Below are positions 6,724 through 12,337 of a stretch of 13,472 nucleotides of DNA, piece after piece (position 1 is the stretch's first letter; every line of letters starts with the position of its first letter). The stretch is from assembly GCA_905235775.1 (NCBI GenBank), contig CAJOMY010000034.1, positions 1-13,472 on the forward strand. The letters run 5' to 3'. Below the pieces are notes generated by a model that saw only the letters and a program-made list of their open reading frames with translations, was not told where the DNA came from and did not search any database. The DNA is from an uncultured Bacteroidales bacterium. GTDB lineage: Bacteria > Bacteroidota > Bacteroidia > Bacteroidales > UBA932. The translations under genes were made by a program, and so were the position numbers.

Positions 6724-7847
6724 TGCTGCTGTCCGACTTCATCCGCGACGGCGCAGCCCGTCTGGAGACCCTTTACCCTTCGCCGGAGGCGAGGGGTTTG
6801 GTTTTGATGCTCTGCCGCGAGCTGCTGGGGGAGACGAACTACACCCACATCGTGGAGCCGCAGACGGCCGTGCCCGCCGGGCGGGAGGGGGAGCTTTCGG
6901 ACGCGCTGCGGCGCCTGTGCGCCGGGGAGCCGGTCCAATATGTCCTCGGCGTGGCGGAGTTCTGCGACCGGCGCTTTGCCGTGGGGCCCGGCGTGCTGAT
7001 TCCGCGGCCGGAGACGGAGTTGCTGGTGGCCGAGGCGGTGCGGACGCTGCGCGGGATGGAGCTTGACCGTGCGCCGCAGGTGCTGGATCTCTGCACCGGC
7101 TCGGGCTGCATCACCTGGACGCTGGCTCTCGACTTACCGGGCACGAAGGTCGTTGGCGTCGATCTGTCGGAGGCGGCCCTTCGCTACGCCCGGAGCCAGT
7201 TTTCGCCGGCCCCCGGCGGCAGCGGGCTTGCCTCCGGAGGGCAAGAAAAACGTCCTCGCTCCGCTGCGGAAATGCCCTTCGGCGGCAGCGGGCTTGCCCC
7301 CGGAGGGCAAGAAAAACGTCCTCGCTTCGCTGCGGAAATGCCCTTCGACGGCAGCGGGCTTGCCCCCGGAGGGCAAGAAAAACGTCCTCGCTCCGCTGCG
7401 GAAATGCCCTCCGGGGGCAACCCGCTGCCCGCCTCCGGCCGACATTCCGGGGCCACCTGTTGTCATTCCGGGGCCGACCCGGAATCTCCCGTGTTCCTGC
7501 AGGCGGACGTGCTGGACACGGAGCAGGCGTTCCCGTATGGGCCGTTCGACCTAATCGTCAGCAATCCGCCGTATGTGATGGAGCGCGAACGGGCGGAGAT
7601 GCGCCCCAATGTGCTGGACTGGGAGCCCGGGATGGCACTCTTCGTCCCGGACGGCGATCCGCTGCGCTTTTACCGCGCCACGGCCCGCTGGGCGCAGCGT
7701 TTCCTGCGGCCGGGCGGGGTCGGCATCGTGGAGATCAACGAGGCGCTGGGGCCGGAAACGGCGGCCGTGTTCCGCGAAGCGGGCTTCCGGCAGGTCAGAG
7801 AGCTGCCGGATCTGAACAAAAAAATACGGTTCGTTCGCTTCAGCTGA
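6723..7847 (+). CDS. prmC: Peptide chain release factor N5-glutamine methyltransferase with a large repeat insertion
   Basis: A PrmC/HemK methyltransferase, which uses SAM to methylate the GGQ glutamine of release factors. The N-terminal helical domain (about 1-75) leads to GEPVQYVLG and GPGVLIPRPETELLV (to about 102). The SAM motif LDLCTGSGCI is at 121-130, VVGVDLSEAALRYA at 143-156, and the catalytic NPPY at 281-284 in FDLIVSNPPYV. At 374 residues it is about 90 longer than typical PrmC (about 280). The excess is confined to residues about 165-256, between the post-motif-I helix and the FLQADVL strand, and consists of three near-identical 22-residue units plus a Gly/Pro/Ser-rich tail. All core motifs flank the insertion intact and the frame is kept, so a functional enzyme with an extruded loop is plausible. 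The start is GTG, overlapping the ddl stop by one base; the next in-frame ATG would remove part of the helical domain. Confidence 0.9.
   Translation: MLLSDFIRDGAARLETLYPSPEARGLVLMLCRELLGETNYTHIVEPQTAVPAGREGELSDALRRLCAGEPVQYVLGVAEFCDRRFAVGPGVLIPRPETELLVAEAVRTLRGMELDRAPQVLDLCTGSGCITWTLALDLPGTKVVGVDLSEAALRYARSQFSPAPGGSGLASGGQEKRPRSAAEMPFGGSGLAPGGQEKRPRFAAEMPFDGSGLAPGGQEKRPRSAAEMPSGGNPLPASGRHSGATCCHSGADPESPVFLQADVLDTEQAFPYGPFDLIVSNPPYVMERERAEMRPNVLDWEPGMALFVPDGDPLRFYRATARWAQRFLRPGGVGIVEINEALGPETAAVFREAGFRQVRELPDLNKKIRFVRFS
7215..7412 (+). repeat. Three tandem 66-bp in-frame units inside prmC
   Basis: Units lie at 7215-7280, 7281-7346 and 7347-7412. By eye they differ pairwise at only two or three positions. 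Each encodes 22 residues beginning GGSGLA or DGSGLA and ending in AAEMP plus one residue. Each unit contains a hairpin-forming segment such as CTTGCCC-CCGGA-GGGCAAG (7293-7311 in unit 2). The unit length is a multiple of three, the boundaries fall on codon boundaries, and no stop codon occurs in any of the six frames of the unit. Confidence 0.95.
7350..7429 (+). mobile_element. Complete foldback (palindromic) element copy in prmC
   Basis: The last tandem unit plus the bases after it form a complete foldback structure. The left arm 7350-7375 is the inverse of the right arm 7405-7429 over 25 bp, with a single bulged C. The arm core is TTGCCCCCGGAGGGCA on the left and TGCCCTCCGGGGGCAA on the right. 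A 29-bp spacer, 7376-7404, separates the arms. A homologous copy with the same architecture occurs at 9753-9824. No transposase or other protein is encoded, so movement would have to be in trans; mobility is inferred from the two copies only. Confidence 0.7.
7443..7485 (+). repeat. CATTCCGG-type small palindrome following the foldback element
   Basis: CATTCCGGGGCC occurs twice (7443-7454 and 7464-7475). The second copy is the left side of a perfect hairpin, ATTCCGGG (7465-7472), loop GCCGA, CCCGGAAT (7478-7485). It encodes CHSGADPES within PrmC. Palindromic dispersed repeats of this REP-like type are common in many bacterial genomes. A degenerate counterpart lies at the equivalent place in the U32 gene (9718-9734). 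Confidence 0.6.
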
Positions 7848-7872
7848 TTTTGTTTCCCGCTGGATATCAGCT
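7842..7872 (+). terminator. Possible weak hairpin at the end of prmC
   Basis: AGCTGAT (7842-7848) and ATCAGCT (7866-7872) form a 7-bp inverted repeat with a 17-nt loop, overlapping the prmC stop codon. There is no proper T-tract after it, only TTCTTACACC, so a rho-independent terminator is doubtful. It is the only terminator-like structure I find in the 118-bp gap after prmC. Confidence 0.22.
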
Positions 7873-7893
7873 TCTTACACCGCGCTTTTGCAG

Positions 7894-7905
7894 TTAAACG
7901 TTTAA
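7894..7905. promoter_or_regulatory. Perfect 12-bp palindrome TTAAACGTTTAA upstream of the lipoprotein gene
   Basis: TTAAACGTTTAA is a perfect dyad 61 bp before the lipoprotein start, in AT-richer sequence. A -7-like box TCACTTTG (7933-7940, one mismatch to TAnnTTTG) lies between it and the gene, so the dyad sits where an operator or activator site could be. No factor can be named. A chance palindrome of this size is possible. Confidence 0.3.
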
Positions 7906-7965
7906 TTTTCCGCGCAATCGGAGAAAAGTTCGTCACTTTGCGCAAGTCTTTTAAAAACATGCGCT

Positions 7966-9135
7966 ATGATGAAAACTTTCCAATTCTCCGGGGTGCTGCT
8001 CTGCGCCCTCTGCCTGGCCGCCTGCGAGCGGCAGGCCCTCCAGCCGGACTCCCCGACGGAAGAACTCTTCTCCCTGTCGGACGTGGCCCGCATGCTTTCC
8101 GACCTGCCGCTCGAGGGCGAGCACCTCGACGAGGTCCACGACGCCGTGTACGCATCTTCCGGCCACGGCTATGACGAGGAATACCGGCTCTCCGATCTCT
8201 TTTCCGCCCCGGGTGCGGGCGTGGGCGACCAGGGCCTGCCTTCCAAGGCCGGCGGCTACAGCCGGCCGCTGCGCGAGCTCTTCACCGACTATCTGTCGCA
8301 GCGGTATGCCACCAAGGCCGGGGCCGCAGACGTGGAGCGCTACATCAACGCCCTCAGCGAGTCCGACATGCAGATCTACTGGCCTTATTCCGAGAACTGG
8401 GACGGCCGGTCCTTCCCGATCGTGACCTTCGACCCCGGCCCGGGCATCGAATCCAACTACGGCTACGAGGTCCGCATCGACCGCGACGGCGCCCACGTCG
8501 TGGACTCCGTCCTCGTGACCGAGGAAGTGGCCCGGGAACGGCCGGTCTGGGTCATCAACCGCAACGACGACGCGGCCTTCACCCCGTTCGAGCCCTTCGA
8601 GGAACCGTTCACCAAGGCCGCCAAGGACAAGGGCGACACGACTGACAAGGAGTACATCCTCAGCATCCGGGACTTCAAGATGATGCGCAACTACGACAGC
8701 TGGTTCGGGGGTGCGAGCGAGTTCTTCGTCAAGACGGGCGCCGTGGACGGCTTCAAGGCCACCAAGGACGAAGACCTGAAGAATTACTCTCCCAGCCTGA
8801 CGGACCTGATGATTGTGGTCAAGCGCAACCAGCTGGGCCGGAAAGTGCCGTTCAACGCGCTCCTGCTGACGAATTTCACCGAGCAGATGGAGAAGATCGC
8901 CTTCATGGTAATCGAGGACGACGGCGGCACGACCACCAGCTGGAAGTGCAGCGCCGTCGTCAAGTACAATTCCAAGCAGTACGGCTTCGAGCTCGAAATC
9001 CCCTACAAGGACAAGGACGACATCGTCTGGCGCGGCCAGCTGACGCGGAACTATTTCCAGGAGGTCTTCGAGAAGGGCGGCGGCACCCTCAGCGGCCGCT
9101 TCGGCGACGTGGAAATAACTTTTGCGCTGGAATGA
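7966..9135 (+). CDS. Exported lipoprotein of unknown function
   Basis: A 389-residue protein I do not recognise. It starts with a type II signal peptide: MMKTFQFSGVLLCALCLAAC, with lipobox LAAC and lipidated Cys20 (numbering from the ATG at 7966; a second ATG at 7969 would shift it by one). The residue after Cys is Glu, followed by an acidic and polar stretch. The mature part is soluble, acidic and without further membrane segments. It contains YWPYSENWDGRSFPIVTFDP in the first half and alternating beta-like segments at the end (SAVVKYNSKQYGFELEIPY and GTLSGRFGDVEITFALE), which suggests a beta-rich C-terminal domain. It has Bacteroidetes-type composition and probably sits in the outer membrane or periplasm. 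It has its own likely promoter region and stands alone between prmC and dgkA. No enzymatic motif is visible, so no function is offered. Confidence 0.85.
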   Translation: MMKTFQFSGVLLCALCLAACERQALQPDSPTEELFSLSDVARMLSDLPLEGEHLDEVHDAVYASSGHGYDEEYRLSDLFSAPGAGVGDQGLPSKAGGYSRPLRELFTDYLSQRYATKAGAADVERYINALSESDMQIYWPYSENWDGRSFPIVTFDPGPGIESNYGYEVRIDRDGAHVVDSVLVTEEVARERPVWVINRNDDAAFTPFEPFEEPFTKAAKDKGDTTDKEYILSIRDFKMMRNYDSWFGGASEFFVKTGAVDGFKATKDEDLKNYSPSLTDLMIVVKRNQLGRKVPFNALLLTNFTEQMEKIAFMVIEDDGGTTTSWKCSAVVKYNSKQYGFELEIPYKDKDDIVWRGQLTRNYFQEVFEKGGGTLSGRFGDVEITFALE

Positions 9136-9152
9136 GAAAATGCTTATCTTTG
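9121..9152 (+). promoter_or_regulatory. Bacteroidetes-type promoter for dgkA
   Basis: TTTG at 9121-9124 (the -33 element, inside the end of the lipoprotein gene), exactly 20 bp, then TATCTTTG at 9145-9152, a full match to TAnnTTTG. Transcription would start near 9158, giving a leader of only about 16 nt before the ATG at 9175. This is the best promoter in the window. Confidence 0.72.
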
Positions 9153-9175
9153 TTCAGAAGTGTCCCTTCTGAACA
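9151..9175. promoter_or_regulatory. 10-bp perfect inverted repeat spanning the dgkA transcription and translation start
   Basis: TGTTCAGAAG (9151-9160) and CTTCTGAACA (9166-9175) are perfect inverse copies around a 5-nt centre (TGTCC). The left arm begins in the last two bases of the -7 box and the right arm ends on the A of the dgkA ATG. As DNA it could be an operator; as RNA it would place most of the predicted leader in a hairpin next to the start codon. It has no T-tract and is not a terminator. Confidence 0.55.
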
Positions 9176-9552
9176 TGAGCAACAAAGGTTTTTCTCTACA
9201 ACTGGTGCTGCGGAGCTTCCGCTTCGCGTTCCGGGGCGTGCGCGTCCTGTTCCGGGAGGAGCACAATGCGTGGGTGCATCTCGTCGTGGCAGCACTGGTG
9301 GTCGCAGCCGGTCTCATCTTCCGGATTTCCCTGACAGAATGGGGCCTGGTGGCCATTGCGATCGGGGCGGTCTTCGTCTCCGAGACGTTCAACTCCGCCC
9401 TGGAGCGGCTCTGCGACGCCGTCCAGCCGGAGCAGGACCGACGGATCGGAGACATCAAGGACCTGTGCGCCGCCGCCGTCCTGCTCTGTGCCCTCGCTGC
9501 GGCCGCCATCGGTCTGCTGGTATTCGTTCCCAAAATCCTGGCGCTGCTATAG
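9175..9552 (+). CDS. dgkA: Diacylglycerol kinase / undecaprenol kinase family (DgkA-type)
   Basis: A 125-residue integral inner-membrane lipid kinase. Three hydrophobic segments are visible: about 33-50, 54-72 and 97-125. Conserved residues of the prokaryotic DgkA family are in place: the N-terminal acidic pair Glu28-Glu29 in FREEHNAW, the active-site block ETFNSALE with Glu70, Asn73 and Glu77, and IKDLCAAAVLL with Lys95-Asp96. Members phosphorylate diacylglycerol or undecaprenol using ATP; the substrate here is not decidable, and undecaprenol recycling would suit the nearby wall genes but is only a guess. ATG 9175 is preferred; an in-frame GTG at 9160 would add five residues (MSLLN), but lies within about two bases of the predicted transcription start. 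The gene ends convergently with the U32 gene, overlapping it by 6 bp. Confidence 0.9.
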   Translation: MSNKGFSLQLVLRSFRFAFRGVRVLFREEHNAWVHLVVAALVVAAGLIFRISLTEWGLVAIAIGAVFVSETFNSALERLCDAVQPEQDRRIGDIKDLCAAAVLLCALAAAAIGLLVFVPKILALL

Positions 9553-9556
9553 CGCC
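9540..9556. terminator. Small hairpin spanning the convergent dgkA and U32 stop codons
   Basis: GGCGCT (9540-9545) and AGCGCC (9551-9556) form a 6-bp stem around GCTAT and contain both stop codons. It could act in both directions, but it has no T-tract on either side, and part of the symmetry follows simply from convergent CTA/TAG stops. Low confidence as a terminator. Confidence 0.2.
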
Positions 9557-11331
9557 GTGACGGTCATTTCGCACGCCGCGCAGTCGAAGTGCAGCGCGAG
9601 GCGGCGACCGTTGTTGAGCAGGAAGAGTTCCTGCGGGGGTTTCGCGCCCTGGTGTTTCGGGCAGAGGCCCAGCTCGTAACGGACGCAGTACCTGGATCGC
9701 ATCAATTCAATTTCTGTATCCGGACCGGAATGATCCCGGAGGTGGTCATCAGCCTGCCCCGGGAGGGCATTTCCGCAGTGGAGCGAGGACCGTTTTCTTT
9801 GCCCTCCCGGGGCAAGGCTGCTGACCCCGTCCAAGTCTTCCGCGACGAGCCGGCGCATGCTGTTGATCGTGGCGGCGCTGAGCAGCGGGAGCTGCCCGCC
9901 GGCCGTCTCGACCCCGAGCGCGTCCACGCTGAAGTGGTAGATGCCGCTGCGCTTGCCGAGCTGCTCGCGCAGCATCGCCTCGGCGCGCTCCCGGTTCTCG
10001 GCCGTCTCCACGTCGGCGTGGAAGGGACTCAGCAACTCGCGGCCGTCCGGGGTCCGGGCTTGCAGCTCGATGACATATTTCCCGTGCACCCGCACGCTCA
10101 GCGACACCGGAATCTCCCGGCGGCAGACCTGTGTCTCGAGGATTTTCTCGAAGGCGGCGCTGACGTTGCGGTAGAGGGTCATCCCCTCCCGGAGGTCGGG
10201 GACGTCCCTGCAGCGGACCTGCAGGCCCTCGCAGACGTCGCCGCGGAAGCCGGTCACCCCGTCGGCCGTGGCCAGGGCGAAACCGTCGCCGTTGTGCAGC
10301 TCCAGGCCGCGGTGCAACGGTTTCACGTCGAAGCTCATGCCACGCCCGGGATCGCGCCGTACGGCATGTACGGTCCCGATGGCCTCGCCCATCGACTTGG
10401 GCGCGTCCTTCGACGACCACGCGCCGCGCCGGCCGTCCAGGAACAGCTCGGTGTAGCCCCGGTTGAAGGTCTTGGCGGTGTCGGGCGTGAAACCGCCCGT
10501 GACGATGCCGAACGAAGCGCGGCGGTAGCGGTCGGGGTACTTCGCGACCAGGGCGTCCAGCGCCAGGGAGTAATCCCGGACGACGTTCCGGACATAGGAG
10601 GCGTTTTTGAGGCGCCCCTCAACCTTGAAGGAACAGACGCCCGCGTCGGCCAGCTCTTCCAGCCGGTTCTTCAGGTTGAAATCTTTCAGCGACAGCAAGG
10701 CTTTGCCCCGGACCAGCACGCGGCCGTCGCCGTCCACCAGGTCGTAGAGCGAACGGCAGGCCTGGATGCACTCGCCGCGGTCGGCGCTGCGCCCGTCCAG
10801 ATATTCGGACAGGCGGCATTCGCCGCTGTAGCCTGTGCAGAGGGCTCCGTGCACGAAACACTCGAGCTCGCAGTCCACGGCCGAGCGGATCGTCCGGATC
10901 TGCTCCAGCGAGAGCTGCCGCTCCAGGATGATGCGCCCGCAACCCAGCGATTCGAAATACCGGGCGCGCTCCGCGTCACGGATGGCGCACTGGGTGGAGG
11001 CGTGGAGGGGGACCGTGATGTCGTCCCACGCGGCGATCCGGGGCTCCCGGATGATGAAGGCGTCCGCCCCCGCCTCTTGGGCCCGGAGCATCTGATCATG
11101 CGCCTGTTCCTCCTCTCCTTCGCGCCACAAGGTGTTGAAGGTCACGAAGATGCGCACACCGAAGCGATGCGCGTATGTGCAAAGCTCCGCAATATCCTCG
11201 AAGCTGTTGCCCGCCGCCTTTCTGGCCCCGAAATCGGGGCCCGCGATATATACGGCATCGGCACCGCAGTCAATGGCTGCGATGCCGATTTCCTTGTTCC
11301 GGGCTGGAGAGAGCAGCTCGAGCGCCTGCAT
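9547..11331 (-). CDS. U32 family protein, RlhA-like (23S rRNA hydroxylation), with palindromic-element insertion
   Basis: A 594-residue member of the U32 'peptidase' family. The N-terminal TIM-barrel-like part begins LELLSPARNKEIGIAAIDCGADAVYI. The signature region has FVHGALCTGYSGECRLSEYL and RGECIQACRS, giving Cys165, Cys172, Cys188 and Cys192, which in characterised relatives bind an iron-sulfur cluster, then CSFKVEGRLKNASYVRNV at about 233-250. The following approximately 250 residues fit a DUF3656-type region, as in E. coli RlhA, which makes 5-hydroxycytidine in 23S rRNA. Hence RlhA-like is preferred over protease or TrhP, though no activity is shown. The C-terminus has SRYCVRYELGLCPKHQ and DCAACEM, a probable second metal site (Cys549, Cys557, Cys584, Cys587). 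Residues about 503-540 derive from the dispersed palindromic element also found in prmC. The ATG overlaps the TPR gene stop by one base (TAATG), indicating translational coupling. Confidence 0.88.
   Translation of the reverse strand: MQALELLSPARNKEIGIAAIDCGADAVYIAGPDFGARKAAGNSFEDIAELCTYAHRFGVRIFVTFNTLWREGEEEQAHDQMLRAQEAGADAFIIREPRIAAWDDITVPLHASTQCAIRDAERARYFESLGCGRIILERQLSLEQIRTIRSAVDCELECFVHGALCTGYSGECRLSEYLDGRSADRGECIQACRSLYDLVDGDGRVLVRGKALLSLKDFNLKNRLEELADAGVCSFKVEGRLKNASYVRNVVRDYSLALDALVAKYPDRYRRASFGIVTGGFTPDTAKTFNRGYTELFLDGRRGAWSSKDAPKSMGEAIGTVHAVRRDPGRGMSFDVKPLHRGLELHNGDGFALATADGVTGFRGDVCEGLQVRCRDVPDLREGMTLYRNVSAAFEKILETQVCRREIPVSLSVRVHGKYVIELQARTPDGRELLSPFHADVETAENRERAEAMLREQLGKRSGIYHFSVDALGVETAGGQLPLLSAATINSMRRLVAEDLDGVSSLAPGGQRKRSSLHCGNALPGQADDHLRDHSGPDTEIELMRSRYCVRYELGLCPKHQGAKPPQELFLLNNGRRLALHFDCAACEMTVTAL
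9753..9824 (-). mobile_element. Foldback element copy inside the U32 gene
   Basis: This is a second copy of the palindromic element in prmC. Arms GCCCCGGGAGGGCA (9756-9769) and TGCCCTCCCGGGGC (9800-9813) are perfect inverse copies, extended by a few further bases with one bulge. The 30-bp spacer 9770-9799, read on the minus strand, matches the prmC spacer over nearly its whole length (both contain TCCTCGCTCC and CTGCGGAAA). Relative to transcription, both copies have the same orientation. The spacer is one base longer than in prmC, so the second half is read in a different frame, giving SSLHCGNALPG. A degenerate CATTCCGG-type palindrome follows at 9734-9718, in the same order as in prmC. Confidence 0.75.
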
Positions 11332-12260
11332 TACTTCAGGGCGTCAAGCATTTTCTTGGCCTCGGCGCCGTACTTGGGGTCGCTGGCGGCCTTGCTGTAG
11401 AACTCCTTGGCCTTGGCGTTGTTCTTGGCCTGCTGGTACAGGGCGCCCACGGTGTAGGCGATGGCACCGGCGTTGCTGGCGGTCGGCGCGGCCTCCAGGT
11501 ACTTCTCGAAGTACTTGATGGCGTCGGCGTTCTTGCCGCCGAGTTGGGATGCCTGGCCGGCGATCTGCCATGCCTGGGAGTTCTCGGTATAGTCGTTCAC
11601 CTTGATGGCGGCGGCCACGGCGGCGGCATATTTCTTCTCCTTCAGGGCGGCGGCGGCCTCCTTGAGGTAGATGTTGCCGAGCTGCTTGTGCGCAGTGGCT
11701 TCCTGGCCGTTCGCGGCGGCGGTCTCGAAGGCGGCTTTCGCCTCCTCGAGCTTGCCGGCGCCATTCAGCGCGGCGCCCATGCGGAGGGCGGCATTGCCGT
11801 TGGTCGGGTCGGCATCAAGAACTTCCTTATACGCGGCGGCGGCACCCTCATAATCCTTGGCATTCAACAGGTTGCCCGCCTTGCTCATCTTGATCTGGGG
11901 GATCAAGGTCCTGGCCTCGTCGAGCACGTCGAGAGCCTCATAGGCTTCGGCCACCTTCTCCACTTCCTGCAGGGCGGCGACGGCCTCGTCGAACTTGGAG
12001 GCCTTCACGAGATCCTTCGCGATGGACAGCTGCAGGTTGGGGATGATGTTCTTGCAATTCTCCACGATCTCCGCACCTTCCTCGCCCAGGGCCTGAGCCT
12101 GCTCAAGCGCCTGCACAAAAGACTTCAGGGCGCTTTCCTTGTTGATGGCGATGGACTCGGCACCGGCATTGTACAGTTCGGTCACCGCAGCCAGATCCTG
12201 GGCAAGAGCGGCGCCGAGCGCAACGGCAAGCGTTGCAAGAGTTGCAATAAGCTTTTTCAT
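11331..12260 (-). CDS. Exported tetratricopeptide-repeat protein
   Basis: A 309-residue protein with a cleavable signal peptide (MKKLIATLATLAVALGAALA, cut before Gln21) and an almost entirely helical, alanine-rich mature part. TPR units are visible at AGNLLNAKDYEGAAAAYKEV, then AALRMGAALNGAGKLEEAKA, KQLGNIYLKEAAAALKEKKY, QIAGQASQLGGKNADAIKYF and YTVGALYQQAKNNAKAKEFY, about five repeats over residues 125-300, with a further helical pair before them. TPR arrays mediate protein-protein contacts, here probably in the periplasm; no partner or catalytic motif is visible. A good promoter lies upstream and the U32 gene follows with a one-base stop/start overlap. The functional link to an rRNA-modifying enzyme is unclear and may only reflect operon packing. 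Confidence 0.88.
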   Translation of the reverse strand: MKKLIATLATLAVALGAALAQDLAAVTELYNAGAESIAINKESALKSFVQALEQAQALGEEGAEIVENCKNIIPNLQLSIAKDLVKASKFDEAVAALQEVEKVAEAYEALDVLDEARTLIPQIKMSKAGNLLNAKDYEGAAAAYKEVLDADPTNGNAALRMGAALNGAGKLEEAKAAFETAAANGQEATAHKQLGNIYLKEAAAALKEKKYAAAVAAAIKVNDYTENSQAWQIAGQASQLGGKNADAIKYFEKYLEAAPTASNAGAIAYTVGALYQQAKNNAKAKEFYSKAASDPKYGAEAKKMLDALK

Positions 12261-12300
12261 TTGTGCTATCTGTTTTATTGGTTTTTACACAGCGTGACTG

Positions 12301-12332
12301 CAAATTTAATCAATTTCTTCTTACTTTTGCAA
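12301..12332 (-). promoter_or_regulatory. Promoter for the TPR-U32 transcript
   Basis: On the minus strand: TTG (12332-12330), 21 bp, then TAAATTTG (12308-12301), a full match to the Bacteroidetes -7 box TAnnTTTG. The TPR ATG at 12260 lies about 33 nt downstream of the predicted start. The -33 element adjoins the -7 box of the divergent M16-like gene. Confidence 0.6.
12322..12329 (+). promoter_or_regulatory. Putative -7 box (TACTTTTG) for the M16-like gene
   Basis: TACTTTTG matches TAnnTTTG exactly. It ends 8 bp before the ATG at 12338, so the transcript would have almost no leader. A clear TTTG -33 element is not seen. It overlaps the footprint expected for the divergent TPR promoter, so RNA polymerase could not occupy both at once. 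Confidence 0.42.
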
Positions 12333-12337
12333 TTGTA

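Noticed and set aside
7215..7430. The tandem repeats as a CRISPR array
   Set aside because: The units abut directly with no unique spacers, lie inside a coding gene in frame, and have no cas genes nearby.
9589..11400. A 603-codon open frame on the + strand opposite the U32 gene
   Set aside because: It is antisense to a gene with clear motifs; same composition artefact.
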